The notes under the pieces are model-generated. The model saw nothing but the letters and a program-made list of their open reading frames with translations, did not search any database and was not told the origin of the DNA. From positions 93,924,122 through 93,988,121 of the forward strand of contig CM036618.1 of the NCBI GenBank assembly GCA_020746105.1: a stretch of DNA of 64,000 nucleotides, in the 5' to 3' direction. Positions 38,936-52,865 of this stretch are shown here, piece after piece. Each line of letters begins with the position of its first letter. Positions within the stretch are counted from its first letter, which is position 1. Origin of the DNA: Trogon surrucura. Lineage: Eukaryota; Chordata; Aves; Trogoniformes; Trogonidae. The position numbers and the translations under genes are program-made.

Positions 38936-40341
38936 AATAAATTTTACTCAGTAGAATGTAACCCTGTAACTTTCAATCTGCAGTCAAAGTACAGTCATAC
39001 AAGATCTGCTACCTGAGTGCAGGGATCAGTCTGGTAGTCAGAAATGCAAGTTTATCTTGAGTTTCACTCTTGAATCTATCAGTTAAAGTATAGCTTTATC
39101 ATTTTTGAGCTTGTATCCTACAGAAAATTTCAACTGTCCTACAGCTGTGGATTGTAAATCCCTGGTCTCTAATTGTAGTGAGGGATACTTTGCTGTTTCC
39201 CTGCTAAAACCATTAGAGAGTGCTTTCTCTTGATCAGAGTCCATGAAAATTAATTCCTACAGATCTCAGGCTAGCTGGTGGGTTAGTTAGCCTCTTCTCT
39301 TCCTGTCTTCAAAAGAAGAGTACGGCATGATTAGAAAGAGGCCATGAACACGGTGAACAGTGCAATTATTTCAGGTTCGTATTTTTACCAGCTGTTAATC
39401 ATGCCAGCAGTTTCCTCCCACTCTGCTTCATGTTTTGAGCTGCCACCTTTCCTTTAATCATGAATTAGTGCACTTGTCAAGGAAAACGATTCTCACAAAG
39501 TCCAAGGCTCTTCTGAATTTAGTGATTGTCAGCTCTGACAGCCTTTCAGCTAAGTTTATTGGGTATGTTTTAGCAACTCTGTCCACAGTAAAACAGTTTG
39601 TCACCAAGCAGAGCTACCACATTGATCCTTACTGGTCATATTGTGGGGTAGCCACTTTCCTGACACATATTAGTGCCAAAGGGACACTTGCACCAAACAC
39701 GTCATAAAATGATTGCCCAAAAAAGCAGTAGCAAGAACCAGATGAAAATGTGCCGAGCTTAGGATTTATTTATCTAAGATACCTTGTTTCACTTGTTGGT
39801 TTCTCTTCCCTGTCTCAGCAGTTTTTTCCCTTAACATAGATGTACTTTCCTACTGTCATAAATTGTAAATCAGACCTCCCAGACTGGATTTACTTGTGCT
39901 GTTTAGCAGAAGCACACCAGACTGAGCATCAGGATAAATACAGAGACTTCTATAAATTCCTTGATTGTTTTTTTCCTTGGTGAAGACCAAGTCTTATTTG
40001 CTTATCTAATCCTGCTAAAGGAAAATTTAGACAAAACCGTAGTTGAAACACAGAGGTACAATAGTGAAATATGAAAGACAATGTCTTTTGCCTCTAGGTA
40101 CGAATGAAAAATAAACCCAGCACCCCAAGTTAATATTCTTACGTTGTCAGATAGTTGCAGCAGCTCTTGAGTAAATACCACTCCCAGGGCAGAATATATT
40201 AGCTGCTTTCTCTAGATTTGAAACTGCACTGAAAACAGGATACTGTTTTTCTGCTAAGAGAGACCACTGCTCTTTGGTTTATGTTTTCAACAGAAATTTG
40301 GGAAAGACCTTTTTTGAATGTCTAGATCTTAATGGTGATGA
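38936..40341. other. Intergenic DNA, nothing recognised
   Basis: No exon or repeat recognised; a 90-codon frame at 39435-39707 has no supporting features. Confidence 0.6.
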
Positions 40342-40626
40342 TAGGGTTGAATGTTTATGGGTAAGAATTAGGGAGAAGGCTAACAAGGCAGATACCCTGG
40401 TGAGAATCTGTTATAGACCACCCAACCCGGATGAAAAGGTAGACAAAATATAAGCAGCTGGGAGAAGTCTCACAATCACTAGTCCTTGTTCACATGGGAG
40501 ACTTCAACTTACCAGATGTCTGCTGGAAATACAATATAACAGAGAGGAAACAGTGCAGGCAGTGCTAGGTTAATGGTTGGACTCAATAATCCTAAATGTC
40601 TCTTCCAAAGTCAATGATTCTATGAT
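40342..40626 (+). mobile_element. Internally deleted CR1: endonuclease segment joined to the 3' tail
   Basis: The first ~220 bp translate as part of the CR1 ORF2 endonuclease. The frame contains VECLWVRIREKANKAD and YRPPNPDEKVDK, then a stop and frameshift, and continues in another frame with the catalytic-region motif GDFNLPDVCWKYN (GDFN at 40496-40507). It then passes within a few bases into the CR1 3' end (GTGCTAGGTTAATGGTTGGACTC ... AATGATTCTATGAT, ending near 40626). About 2.5 kb of ORF2, including all of the reverse transcriptase, is missing between the two parts. It is a dead copy. Confidence 0.9.
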
Positions 40627-43600
40627 AAATCCATAATCAAGTCTCCGATATATAAAAATCAACTTCTTTCTCATTTTCTTGCAGACTTGTCTATTATTTT
40701 GCTATCTTACCTACTATATTTTGTTTGAAATTAGATTTTAAGTTCCTTGAGACAGGAATCCCATAATGCATTTTGCACTGTAGAGGTATCTAGAATACAC
40801 TGAGGTGACTGAAAAACAGAAAAAAGAAGAAAACATAACATGGTAATGACTATGAATTTCATGGGCCTTCAGTAATGCACATGTCTACCAGCTTTTAATT
40901 CTCAAACAAAGCATTCTGGGTTAGACTTGGAATTAAAGTTTGCAGGCAAACTGCGAGCAAAGACTATTAAGTGTAATGTTTTTACAATAATGTAGTTATA
41001 TTGGTCTGCTAGCAGGCTGTCACGCATATAAGTAAAGACAAATCTCTCCGCCCAGCTAACTCATCAGAAGAGTTTTCATGACAGACATGACTTGAGACCT
41101 GAAGTCATTATCTCAGAAGGCTTTTTATAGTTTCTTGAGTATTTAAAGCTCCTTTTGTCTTGTGAAAATATCAGCTCTTTGAGAAAGAGATTGCCTTCAA
41201 GCCATGCATGTTCCTCTGTTTCCGTCTTTCTCAGACACCTAATTTTGCCATTGCTGGGACACTGGTACATTGTTCTGATTTTACACAGGGTTTTATTCCA
41301 AGCATTTTTTTTTGTAGTTCTACATTATATAAACTAATGTTGATTAATCCATAGAGTTTAATGTTACACTCTTAACTCACTGTACCTACCTAACTTAGCT
41401 AGGCACAGGCAGTGCTCATTTCTATGGTACCCAAGTGCCCAGGCCAAAAATTCCACAATGGTTTTCATTAAGAGTAAACAGAGTAACTGTGCAGTTATGA
41501 GATCAAAAGTCTTCCTCAAATGTGCCTATCATCTGCACTGGCTGTGCCACTCTGTTGATTAGTTTTGCCAGAGTTCATTTTCTGGGTGACATGGGAGAGC
41601 AAGAAGTAGCAAGATTTTCTGAGAAATCACTGCATTCTCAGTCTCTGGGCAGTGACAACAGCAGCACAAACTGACCTTATCTATCACTGATAGAACGCCC
41701 CCCATAAACAGAAACAAGGCAGGAAAGCAGCTGATATTGCAACTTCTTTGGTAAAACTCTGTGATTTAGTGTGTAATACACTGGCACTTACTATGTAACT
41801 TCAATACAGAACTCCAGGATTTACAGTGGGTCACGCTGTGCAAGAACATTGCCAAACACTGTGATTTGTGTGAGGCAGAATCAGAAGAGTAGAAACCATG
41901 GCTAAATATAATACATTGTCTTTGCTTGGTTTAGCTACTTTGTTAGAGCTTTGAGATATATTTGCCAGTTAGCTGAGAGACTCAGGGAGCTGGATCAAAG
42001 AAAGGTCTCTTGTATGTGTGTGCATTTGCAATTTTTCGTACATACATGTGCATATATTCATACCTTTGTAGCCTTATTTGTCTTGAAAAGTGGGTGAAGA
42101 GTTAGACAGGCTTATGCAGTAGCAGTTGTACAATCTATAACCAGTTCATTATGCTAAGAGGAAACTCTGACAGGTTTTTTTAATTGTTATCATTCTACTA
42201 TTCTTACTTTTGTTACCTTAATGCTACTGTATATCTGATGCTTTAGAGGTGTGAAGTACTAATATAATATAGGCAATAACTATAAATATTTCATATGCCA
42301 CAATACCTTTCCCTGATTTACAGCCTTTGGGTACCCACTGTCTGCCTGATTTTGACTAACAGGAGGAGAGATAAAGAAAGAAGAGTGGATTTGCGGGTTG
42401 AGAGGCAGAACAACAGTTGTTTATGTGTTTTCCGTTTTGAAACCACGTGGAAGATAATCCAAAAGCAGATAAGGTAACAAATTTCTCACACTAATGTTGT
42501 TTGTTACCATTAATTAATCTTTGTTGATGATATGCATAAACTGCACCTCTCTCAAAATCATGGTGGTATCTTTCAGTGTTCCTTTCCAACATCTGATGCC
42601 TTTGCAATATGACATTATGTGGAACTCCTTTATTATATGTCTAAGAATAGAAAAATCTAATAGATATCTGCATGATAAACATTTAATGCAATAATCTATA
42701 CTATGCTGTGCTGTGACCTGTCTATTACTGCAGGTAGTATGAAGTCAAAGTTGCCTGCTTGCGTTAGCTCCCATCTCTGAATGCTCCCATTCAATCTACG
42801 ATGCCTTCTGTTTGCTCTTCGGTACTTCTAGAGCTTTCAGTATTCAGATATTCAAATTTAAAAGCCTTCCCCAATTTCACACAGAGCCCCTGATGCATCT
42901 CTAACTAGGGAGGATAATTAGATGAACCAGGCACGTAACCACGTTCTGCTAAGGATAGTCTCTGTGGCAGCCTTTGAAAAGCAAAAGATAAACTCCCACT
43001 GGAACACACAAAGAAGCAATAACCATATGGGGATTGTGATGTTGAATATATCAGAGAAATCAAGAAAAAGTACCTTGGGATAAGTCAACATATGGCAGGC
43101 ATCAACAAGGCTTAGACATTCTCAGCTTTGGCCATTATGTTTTTTATACAGGTCAGAGAAAAAATGCTAATGCCAGGAAAAAATATGACTTAAAAGCAGC
43201 TCAACATGTGGGCACAGCAAGTCATCCACGGAGCAAAACAAGCAGCACAATATACTGCAAGATGACGCTTCTGACAGCTGACTGCAGCCACAGGAGTACA
43301 GCCACCTCAGTTCCCCCAGCCTGCAGCCTGGCCTTCTGACCACCAGCCAGTATTTGCATCATGAAGAAAAGAGCAGACCTTATATTGCAGAACAATCAGT
43401 CATCACATGAGGGGATAATTAAAATTTCTCTTCTCCAAATCTTATACCATGCTGATCACCATGTTTTCTGAACATGCATTTTAAACAAAAATTAACCTGT
43501 TTTTTTTTTTTTCTCTTCTCTCCAGCCCCCCATCTCTTAGCAATTGCTTACTGATGCTTTATCTTCTGTCTGGGACCACTCAACAGGTCATGCAAGTTTT

Positions 43601-46600
43601 ACAGAATGCTTCCCTCTAGCTGAAGTATCAGACACCAGCTCCAGCCAACAGCAATATAACTGATCTGACAGAGCAACAGATGGGTGACATCTATGTTAGG
43701 AATAGTTTCCTCTCTTTCTGGAGGCAGTTCATACATTCACAAACTGGTCAAATTTGGTTTGTAATGCACCAGTCTATCATTCAGTGAAAGTGAGTTAGCA
43801 ATTTCCAAGGTAATTCCCCTATTTCCCCACAAACAGCTGACAGGAGCCCCTGGGGAAATAACCATTAAGCAAACATCTGTGTAGTTCCTATCTGACAGCT
43901 TCAGAAGTGGGGGCTGACATGAAGGACCTGCCAGTTTTACAAGAGTCCAAATTCTGAGGAAACTGAGATTAGCAGAAACTCTGACTCAACAGCAATAAAG
44001 ACCCAGAGATATACTGAACTGCACAAAGTAGCAAATTGCTGTTTTTCTAAATGTATTATGTTCACCTTGATACAATATATGTCAATTTTTACAGTAAAAA
44101 TCTCCCTTGAGTACCTGCTGCAGGATTAGTATTGTCATCTGTCTGGAGATGATTCATCATATTGTCACCTTGTCAAAACGCTCAAATGAACTAAAAGGCT
44201 AAAATTTTAGCACTTTTCATGATAAATAAAATGCATAGAGGGTTCTTTTTTTGTTGTTGGCATCTGCTATGTTTTAGTAATTTGGCTCCGAAGGAGGAGG
44301 GAAAAGGAAAAAATGGTGGGGAGAAAGACAGGTAAGGAAAAACATTAATCTAGAGAAAAAATAGACTGTGATCTGCCCGTCAGCCTTAAAATTATAATCA
44401 CTCAGAAAAAAAACAATGGGAAATTTTATTTTCACTTACAAGGAAAATGAGAAAGCAACTTGCTGCTACACATTCACAGAACTAAAATCTACATGACTGC
44501 TAATGGCTTCTACAATTATTTTCTGGGGGAACAGAATACATTAATATCTTCCTTGCCATAAAATGGACCAGACATCATTTCCAAATTACACCTGAAACAC
44601 ACCTTTGCATAGCACCTACCAGAGGACATTGTCTTCAGTCAGACCACTACTGGAAGTGCAATCTTACGTCACCTTTAATATTTATTAAAAACCTGGCAGG
44701 TGTCGCAAGTGACATTTGTGATAGAGGCTGCGCTGTAGTAATCTTGATACAAACTTGTAATCACTTTGAAAACATTTGATACTTTGGATTTAGATATTAG
44801 TCAAGCATCTCAACTGAATAAAAATCAACCATCAAATTTGATACAGGACTGCTACAGGCAACTGTGGGGCATTTTCTGTGGCATCTTAGATTCATGTGCC
44901 TGCTGCTATGTCTCGCCCATGACAGCGTGATGGATTTGGTCTGCCTGCTACTGCAGTCAGTGGAGAGGATTAGAGATGATAAGCAATACACCTAATATAG
45001 ATATCTACCGATTTCAGTGTTCACCCTACCTCCCACTGACTACACAGTAAGCCAGGATTTGGCAGCCTTGGAAAGCAGATGATCAAAACTATTTCATCAT
45101 CTTCTGATCTTAGAAACTCTTACAGACACCAACCTTAATTGCAGGCCAGTTGGTTGATGTGGCCATGAATATTCATGTTTCATCAGCTCCTTTCGGTCTC
45201 ATCTTCCTCACACAGGTAACAAGCCTTGCTAGAGCGTCTCCTTGACTATAGACCACGATAGCCTAAGGTGAAGTGCCAGGCCCTTTCATGAGCTCCTTCA
45301 TATACATATGTCTGGTGAAAGGATCATTTTCTGAAGATAAATAACAAGTCTTCTTCCTCCTTCCTTATCCCACTGAGAGACTATCTGAAATGTATAATAG
45401 TTCAGCTTAGAAATCATTGTATTTAAGTTATTGAGACAGTAATTTCCCTAAACAGCTACCACTGGGAGCTGTTCAGAGTTAATGCTTGGAAAACAAGAAA
45501 GAAAATGCCCTGGAGTACTAGTAAACTTGCAGCTTCTGTTTCTGAGCTTGCCAATATTAACAAGGACATGAAGGGAATAGCAGCATCCTCTCTGAGCACA
45601 TGCTGTAATCACCCTAGTTGTGTACTGGAACCCCCAAATATTGGCCCATCACCCAAACAGGTTATATACGAGAGACAGTGGAAGTTCTTAAAAACAGCAT
45701 CAGTCAAACCTGAACCTGGCAAAAGCCAGAAAACTACAGGATCTTTTGTTTTAAGTCACAGATCCTAGTCTAGTTTGAAACAAAAAGAAAGGTCAGCTTA
45801 ATGAGGAATTCAGATTTCATAAAATATGCAGGGTAATGTATGTATGCTTATACTATTGCTTCCAATTCCAGAAAAGTAGAAAGAATACCAGAGTTTACTG
45901 TCTGTTCTAATCAGGGGCTAATACTAAAACACAATTGTGGCAAAACTTTCCCCAGTTAGTTTTTAAGACTTTGAAACTACCTACCCTGTATTCAGCGTTC
46001 TCTGCCAAACACTTTTACAGGTCTGCAGTTGGGAACGACACTGTTGACAGAGGAGCTACCTGGTATTTCCTTCTGCTTAAATAAATCTTTTCACCAGTCC
46101 TGTATGAGAACATGGACAAAGAAAATGTTTGTGCAGTAACGACATACTTTATTTCCCTTTCAGGAGATTGAACTTGAGAGTCAGAGAACAGAACTGTCAC
46201 CAGTAGAAAGCCCTCCACGCGGGAGTTACAACAGCACAACGAGGATGAAAGCTGTTGGGAGCAGGATAAGAAAGCAATACCATTAAACATACCGGAGTTA
46301 AGTGTATGTATCAAGTGGAAAGCTGTTGACCAGGAATATTTGTATAACCCTACTGTTACCTCCTAACAGCCTCAATTGCAAAGGCAGTGTTTTTTCACCC
46401 TCCTAGCAGGTTTTAACTCAGACAATACTATGATGGCATCAAAACCATAGGTGATTCCTTTCCTCATTCCATTCACTTCCAAGGGTAGCTGTTTCCATCC
46501 AATATTATCATTAATAACCAAATAAATTAAAATATAATATAAGCTTACATATCCACAGCAAACTTCTACTAATGCTATATAGCTTGGAACATGGCTAAAA

Positions 46601-48020
46601 GAGCATCATGACACATATTCCATTTACATTAATAAAAATGCATTTATCTGTTAATAGAGAAACTATTAGCTTAAAATACATCTGTAAAAGAAAGTGTCAC
46701 CCCCATTGTGTGATGCTGAAGTCTGAACAGTGCAAGTAGCAATAAAACTACACTACGTCAGCACCTTAGCAAAAACATATTTTCAACCAGCAGTTGATAA
46801 CAATGTGATAACGTCACGTCTGAATTAAAACAAGGATATTTATGTGGTGGTCTAGCACAGAGCACACAGCATAGACAACACACCTATCAAATGCATCTAT
46901 TTGAATCACATTCTCACTTCTTGAAATATACATCATACGTGTTCATTTACTGTTAGAATGCAAGATCTATTGAGATCCTCACATATAGTGGTACCAGTTT
47001 AATACACTGCAATGATGGATTGATAGTAAATTGCCTTGTTAAACAGAATGGACTTACAGAACTGCACCAGGGAGCCTCCGGTGTGCCTTAAGCAAATTTC
47101 TAACGCTCTTACCATGCCTCTCATTGATAGATTCTTGTACATTTGCTTGTGCATGATCTCTGCATACGTTGTGCCTAATGAAATCATTGAATCAGGCTGC
47201 AAAATGGCTATTTATCAAAAATAAATACTTCCAAATAGAGCTCAGACTGGGTCTCATGCAGTCTCCAAGGCAAGGGCAATTAGGAGTAATTTTTGCTAGA
47301 ATCACTTTTACTTCTATATGGTTTTCAAGCACCAATACTGGAATCTGCAACAAAGCTTACTACCTAAGAACACGATAGTCCACATTTTCAAAGCTCACAA
47401 ATTCTCTGAATCAAATTAGGGATCTCTCATTAGCGAAGCATGTGCATGAACACAGCTGATTGACTTGTAGCCATTTGCATCCATCAGGTACACATAAAGA
47501 TGTGCAGGTATGCCTCACCTACAGCCACAGAAGTCTTTACACTAAGTAAGCACAGCTTTGTCTCGACCTGTGTTGCTGCCCTGCGCGTGAGCTGCAGGCA
47601 GTAGGTCACACAATTTGAGAATAACTGAGGTGCGAGGCAGTAGCTAAGGGTAGACAGGGGAGCAGACGCCCTGGAGAGCACTTACCTCTCTGTGAGGATG
47701 GCGAAAGCCCTTGGCTATTCCACCGCTGTGTTTCCTTGGCTGGGCTGCAGGCTGATTATCTGCATGCAGCACATGCGGGCCCTGAGCAGCAGCTCCTGTC
47801 TTCTAAAAATGACACCACAAGCGGTAGTAAAGGACTATGAATGAAACTGAGCAAGTCTCAGCATACGTATGACCCGACAGATCTGAAAATGTAAAAGCTA
47901 CTCTACACTGCACAGAAGGATGGGTCATCTCTGTTTCCTCCTTGATAAACACACAATGGGAAAATTCACGATGGCGTTTGCAGAGGGAATAATCACCTCA
48001 CAAATACATTCAGTGCCTTG
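40627..48020. other. Intergenic DNA, no recognisable gene
   Basis: About 7.4 kb. Short open frames (for example 45505-45768 on + and 46015-46314 on -) have no recognised similarity or splice context. The block near 47080-47500 is repeat-free and discussed as a finding. Confidence 0.55.
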
Positions 48021-48182
48021 AAGAAGTCTACGAGAACAAGGATACCAGTGATCTAGCTGGTATATTATACTTAGGTTTCCAAAAAGCTTTTAATAAGGCT
48101 CTTCATAGAATCTCACTCTGCTATGGGCTACCATCAGAGACAGGATACCCACAGCAGGTAGACTGTATCGCTCACCAAAGGC
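48021..48182 (+). mobile_element. Ancient LINE reverse transcriptase fragment and tail remnant
   Basis: From 48050 the frame reads DLAGILYLGFQKAFNKALHR, a degraded version of the RT motif 'YLDFxKAFDxVPH' found in CR1/L2/L3-type LINEs. The following segment (ATCAGAGACAGGATAC ... GTAGACTGTATCGCTC) resembles the old tail 'agagacaggatactgggctagatggacc'. The two are adjacent, so this is an internally deleted relic of an old element. The family assignment is tentative. Confidence 0.5.
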
Positions 48183-51100
48183 TCCAAGAAACTGAGCTGT
48201 CATAAGATATAAAATGAAATAACTGTTCAAATGATACAAAACCAAATATGCCTTTTATATTCTAATAGTACTTCCACTTGCCAATTTGATTTTATCCCAG
48301 AGATGTTACTATTTCAGTCCTAAGCAATGCCACTATCTCCCATGCTGTGAATCTTCACATTCAAAACCACAGGGAGGTGTCTGATCAACCAGAGCTACCG
48401 AAGGAAGCATTTCCACAAGCACAATGACGACAACCCACCCGTGTCCTCACTGCAAGCCAGAAGGGAACCTGCACAGCAGTCAGACAGTTTGTCGCTGAGG
48501 GGAGCAAAGATTTGTGAATATTCCGGTTTCCTCCTGAGTCATGCTGTCTTGAAGGAAAATACTTAACAATTTAAATGTCAGCCTTAAAATGTAATATCTT
48601 ATAAAGCAGACACCATAGAACAGTCATTCATAAATTAGACCAAGCTGACGCTGCATCAACTAGACACATGCAATTTCCCAATGACTCAGCTGCATTTAGG
48701 GATATCTTGGTGAGGCATCCACTCTTACCGAACACCTTGTTCTTCTGATGCCTTTGAGACACAAAACACACACTTTTCAAGCTATAGAAAGTCAGCATAC
48801 TCTTGAGGGAGAAAAAAAAAGAAAAGAACGGCAAAGCACAGAGTTAGAGAGACTCAAATAAGATCTTACATGATTATTTCTTTTTTTGTCTTGAGTTTTT
48901 AGGCAACTATTGCCTGCTTTTTAGATTTAATTCGCTTAGCACAGCCTATGAAGATATTCAAGCATCAGTTAATAGAAAGTAAATTACAAAATGAGTAAGC
49001 AACAAAAATATCCTGTTTCTGTGCATTTTGCTCCATATAGTGAGATAAAATGCTTGTGATTTGATGTGTATCTGGTCTTTCCAACTCATACTCATACAAT
49101 GTGCCATGGTGTTTCAAGCTTTAACTGCCACTGCTCATTAACAAATGAGTTCATAACTTAGAAACAACTTTGAAATAAATCCTCAGGCTGTAGCATCCAA
49201 ACTGACTCTGTGCTCTTCCACTCTTTGTAAAGGTAGCTGTATTTCCACTTCAATCTGCACTCTCTTTATGATCCTTACCTGTTGATGATGATTTTGTAAG
49301 CCTAAGCACAAAGATAAACTAGACTATTACCGGAAGGAGGAGAAAAAATATTTCTTCTTAGCTTTGCTCTCACGCAACTTTTTTCTCCTATGCTTTGCAA
49401 GTGTGTTTTTTTCTTCTGCTATAATACTTCCGACACTTGCTACTAACTGCATTATCTTGAACACAATCAAAATTTTGCCTGAGGGCTGCAATGGAAATTT
49501 CCAAAAGCCCTCAAGAGGCCTCTGATTTGTCAAGATAGAGCAAAACACATCTACCTTCTTTTTAACTTGGATACATGGCCTGGGAATACAGATGGCATGA
49601 GCATGCGCTGCATCTCACTGACAGGATTATACAACTTTCCACCTCACATTCAGCCTGTGGTCTATTAGGCAAACGCCAATTCAAAAGTGAGGCTTCTTCT
49701 CATCAGTATTCCCATGTTAGAAGTGTCACAATTCAGTAACCAAGGTGAGCGGTGACTTATGCTCCAAAACCCACACCTCCATCAGCAAGATCTGACACTT
49801 AAAATCCCATCTTTACTCTCAAAATCTGTTAAACTTATTAACTATCGTATGACTAATCGACACACAAAAGAAAATAGATCTCACTATATTATGGCATTGT
49901 ATGGTTTGCTGTGGCACCTCGGCTTGATCTCACAACTTGGTATGGTACTTCCATCTTTCTGATGGACCCCTCCACTTTCTAGGTAGCAAAGGTTATGTAC
50001 ATTTATGAAAGAAATAGCACATTACAACTGCTTAAAAGATTACATGACAGAGGAATATATTGTTGTTAGTGGAAAACAGTCACTGTTTTAGGTCATGAAG
50101 TTCTGAAATCCAGGAAAGGCTTACAAAAATTCTGTTCACTACGTGAGGCTGATAAACCAGGCAGAAAAAAGTCTAATACTCATGAACCAAACACTCAGTC
50201 CTCCCACCTTTCATGGTAGTCCAAAGGTAATCAAGTGCTAAATACCCCTGAAAAAATCAAACCTTTTGGTTCGTTTGAAAACGGATTCCCAAGTCTCAAA
50301 ATATTTGCCCCCTTTTTTTTTGTGAAATCAAGTGATACATTCAGATGCTTTTTCCACAGAGTGCAGAGACACATTCTGTTAGCAACCTTCAGCAGCTGCT
50401 GTTCTCAACATTCACAGTAGTTTCATGGATGCTCAGTGGCCTGAAAGTCACTGAGAAAATCACCAGCGTTTCCTGTGTTGATACTAAAACTGCATCATTA
50501 TGATTTAATACATCAGTGATGATGATAGCAGTTTCCTTGCTATTCTGGGAAGTCAATCCAGTTCTACTAAAACTCTTCTATTGACACACGCAGTACGGGA
50601 GCAGCACCAGACAGCCTCTGTCATTATTTTAACAAAACTACAGACAAGCAGTTAAACACAAAAGATCACTTTATTTCTCAAATCACACCCCTCTCATTCT
50701 TGAAAAGGTGCATTTCTAATTGTCACTATTTTAAATATATTCTATATCTTCCTGTGAAGTTAAATACTTTAAAGAGAAATCCCCAAAGAAATAAATACAA
50801 AGCACAACAGTATCACTTTATGATTTGCTTTGAGCATTGTCTGGTCCTGCATGCACTCTGGTGAGTTTTGCTACTCTTCGAAACTAAAAGAAATCCAGAG
50901 CCAGCCTTCTTTGCTCTCCAGAGCCCTCTGCGTATCTGTGTAACAAACTGTTAATACAGCGCTAGAGCACACACAGAATAGCTCACATCAGTTCAACAGT
51001 TCTATAACTTTCATTACAAATACACACATTGTTACTAAGGATATAATTGTGAGATGCTGCTTCTAGATGTTCATAGAAAACTCCACATTACAAAATGTTC

Positions 51101-52760
51101 ATCTGATGATGTGCATGTCTGTTGGTGAAAAGGACATCAGTACTAACAAGGTTTGCTGGGTTGTTCAATGGATAACTTACAAAACCAGACAATTCCCAAA
51201 GTTATTGATTGGATGATGGCAGCACTATCTGCAAGCATAATTTTACCCAAAACCTAATATGCCCCAACGGTTGGCAGGGTGGATCCGTTGTGGTATAAAA
51301 TGTTACCAAGGTCATCAGAACATGCCATGTGGGGTTTATTCTCATATGACGAGCACAGTCCAATGCAACAGCACAGCTCCTGCTAACAGCCAGGAATGGA
51401 GGTCTGACGACATAATTTTCATGACGGTTGTCACTGTAAAGGAGAGGTGAAAGTCGTCCAGTGCAGGCAATATCACGTTCCTTCAAAGAGCTGAGCCCAG
51501 AAAGCTGAAGCACTTACTGAATCAGAAGTTGTGCTCCTGAGAAGTTTTTCTTGAAAGAGGTATCAGTATGAGCCTGAATGGGTGTGGCTGTGGATTCATC
51601 CCAGTTACGTATCTCACTCCAGACAGTATTCCTGAAAACACAATCAGAGTCTGGCAGGCTGATTTTGCTACATATACATGCACTTAAAGAACACTCAGAG
51701 ACTATGATAAAGTCTGAAAACTTTAGCTGAAGCTCGTACCTGTTCACAACAGTGTCTGAGGTAGTTTAGAATCACTCTATGTTTAGCAAATATGAAAAAG
51801 AAAAGAGATTTAATGCACAGAACTTTCAAGATACAATGATAATTGTTACAGACAAGGGGGCTGTAACCATATAGTTTTGATCTACTGTTTGTCAAGAAAG
51901 AGAACTACTGACAGAAATAAGTGAAAAAGTTCATTAAAAGCTGAACTTCTATCTAGCCTGACTCCTTATATTTAATTCATGATCTTCGAAGGAACAACAT
52001 TAACATTGACTTCAGGAAGAAAACCAATGATGATAATGAAATTGAACAAAGCAGAAAGGAAAGAAAATTTTACAATATATTGGACATGGTTTATAGACAT
52101 GGGCACAGAACTGTGAAGGAACGCTATACTTCTCAGAATGAGTCCATGAGCCCAGCATGATGTTCACATCTCCAGGCAGATGAAATACCTTCACACAGCA
52201 ACACTGGCAAGTTACAAATTCTTTCAAGGTTCACTTTTGATGATGCAGTTTATTTAGGAAGTAACACGTATGTACAACTAACACACTGAGCAATGCACAA
52301 CTAACAAATTGAACATACATCTGGTGCATCGTGGCGAGAGAAAAAAAATACTTAAATTTATATTTAAACTTAAATAAGCCTGCACAAAACCTGACCTATT
52401 ATTTAAGTCAACAGAAAACCTCTTATTGATTTCTCTTTTAAGGGTTACAGATTGCAAACAGATTATGGAAGTACAAGCTCCACAATAGCTGGTATTTCGC
52501 ATATCCATAGACAGCCAAATTTAACTTTTGCTCACTAGCACTTGACAGCCTGGTGTTAGTTGCCTTTAAAGTCTGTTTTGAATGAATAGGGAGGTGGATG
52601 TTTTATTCACCATACGACAAAGAGGTAAAAATAAATAAATTTTGAAAAATCCTTAACATAATCACAATTTGAAAGAATCTTCCAGGTAAAACCACAGCAA
52701 TAGCGATATGATGCTAGGTAGGGAGGAAAAGAAAAGAAGTAAAATAAACCGATGTCGTGC
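48183..52760. other. Intergenic DNA, nothing recognised
   Basis: AT-rich sequence without an exon, dated repeat or RNA gene that I can identify. Confidence 0.6.
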
Positions 52761-52865
52761 TGAGGAAAATGGTTTAGTGGTGTTGACAGAGCTAGGACAA
52801 AGGTTGGACGCTATGATCTTGAAGGTCTCTTCCAACCGAAACTGTTCTGTGATTCTGTGATTCTG
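52761..52865 (+). mobile_element. CR1 3' tail fragment
   Basis: GGTTGGACGCTATGATCTTG, AAGGTCTCTTCCAACC and three octamer-like units of ATTCTGTG ending at 52865. It is a short, 5'-truncated CR1 copy. The ATTCTGTG octamer variant differs from the ATTCTATG copies elsewhere in the window, so it belongs to another CR1 subfamily. Confidence 0.95.

Noticed and set aside
45505-45768. 87-codon + strand frame with fairly balanced composition
   Set aside because: No splice signals placed at its ends, no recognised family, no nearby promoter.
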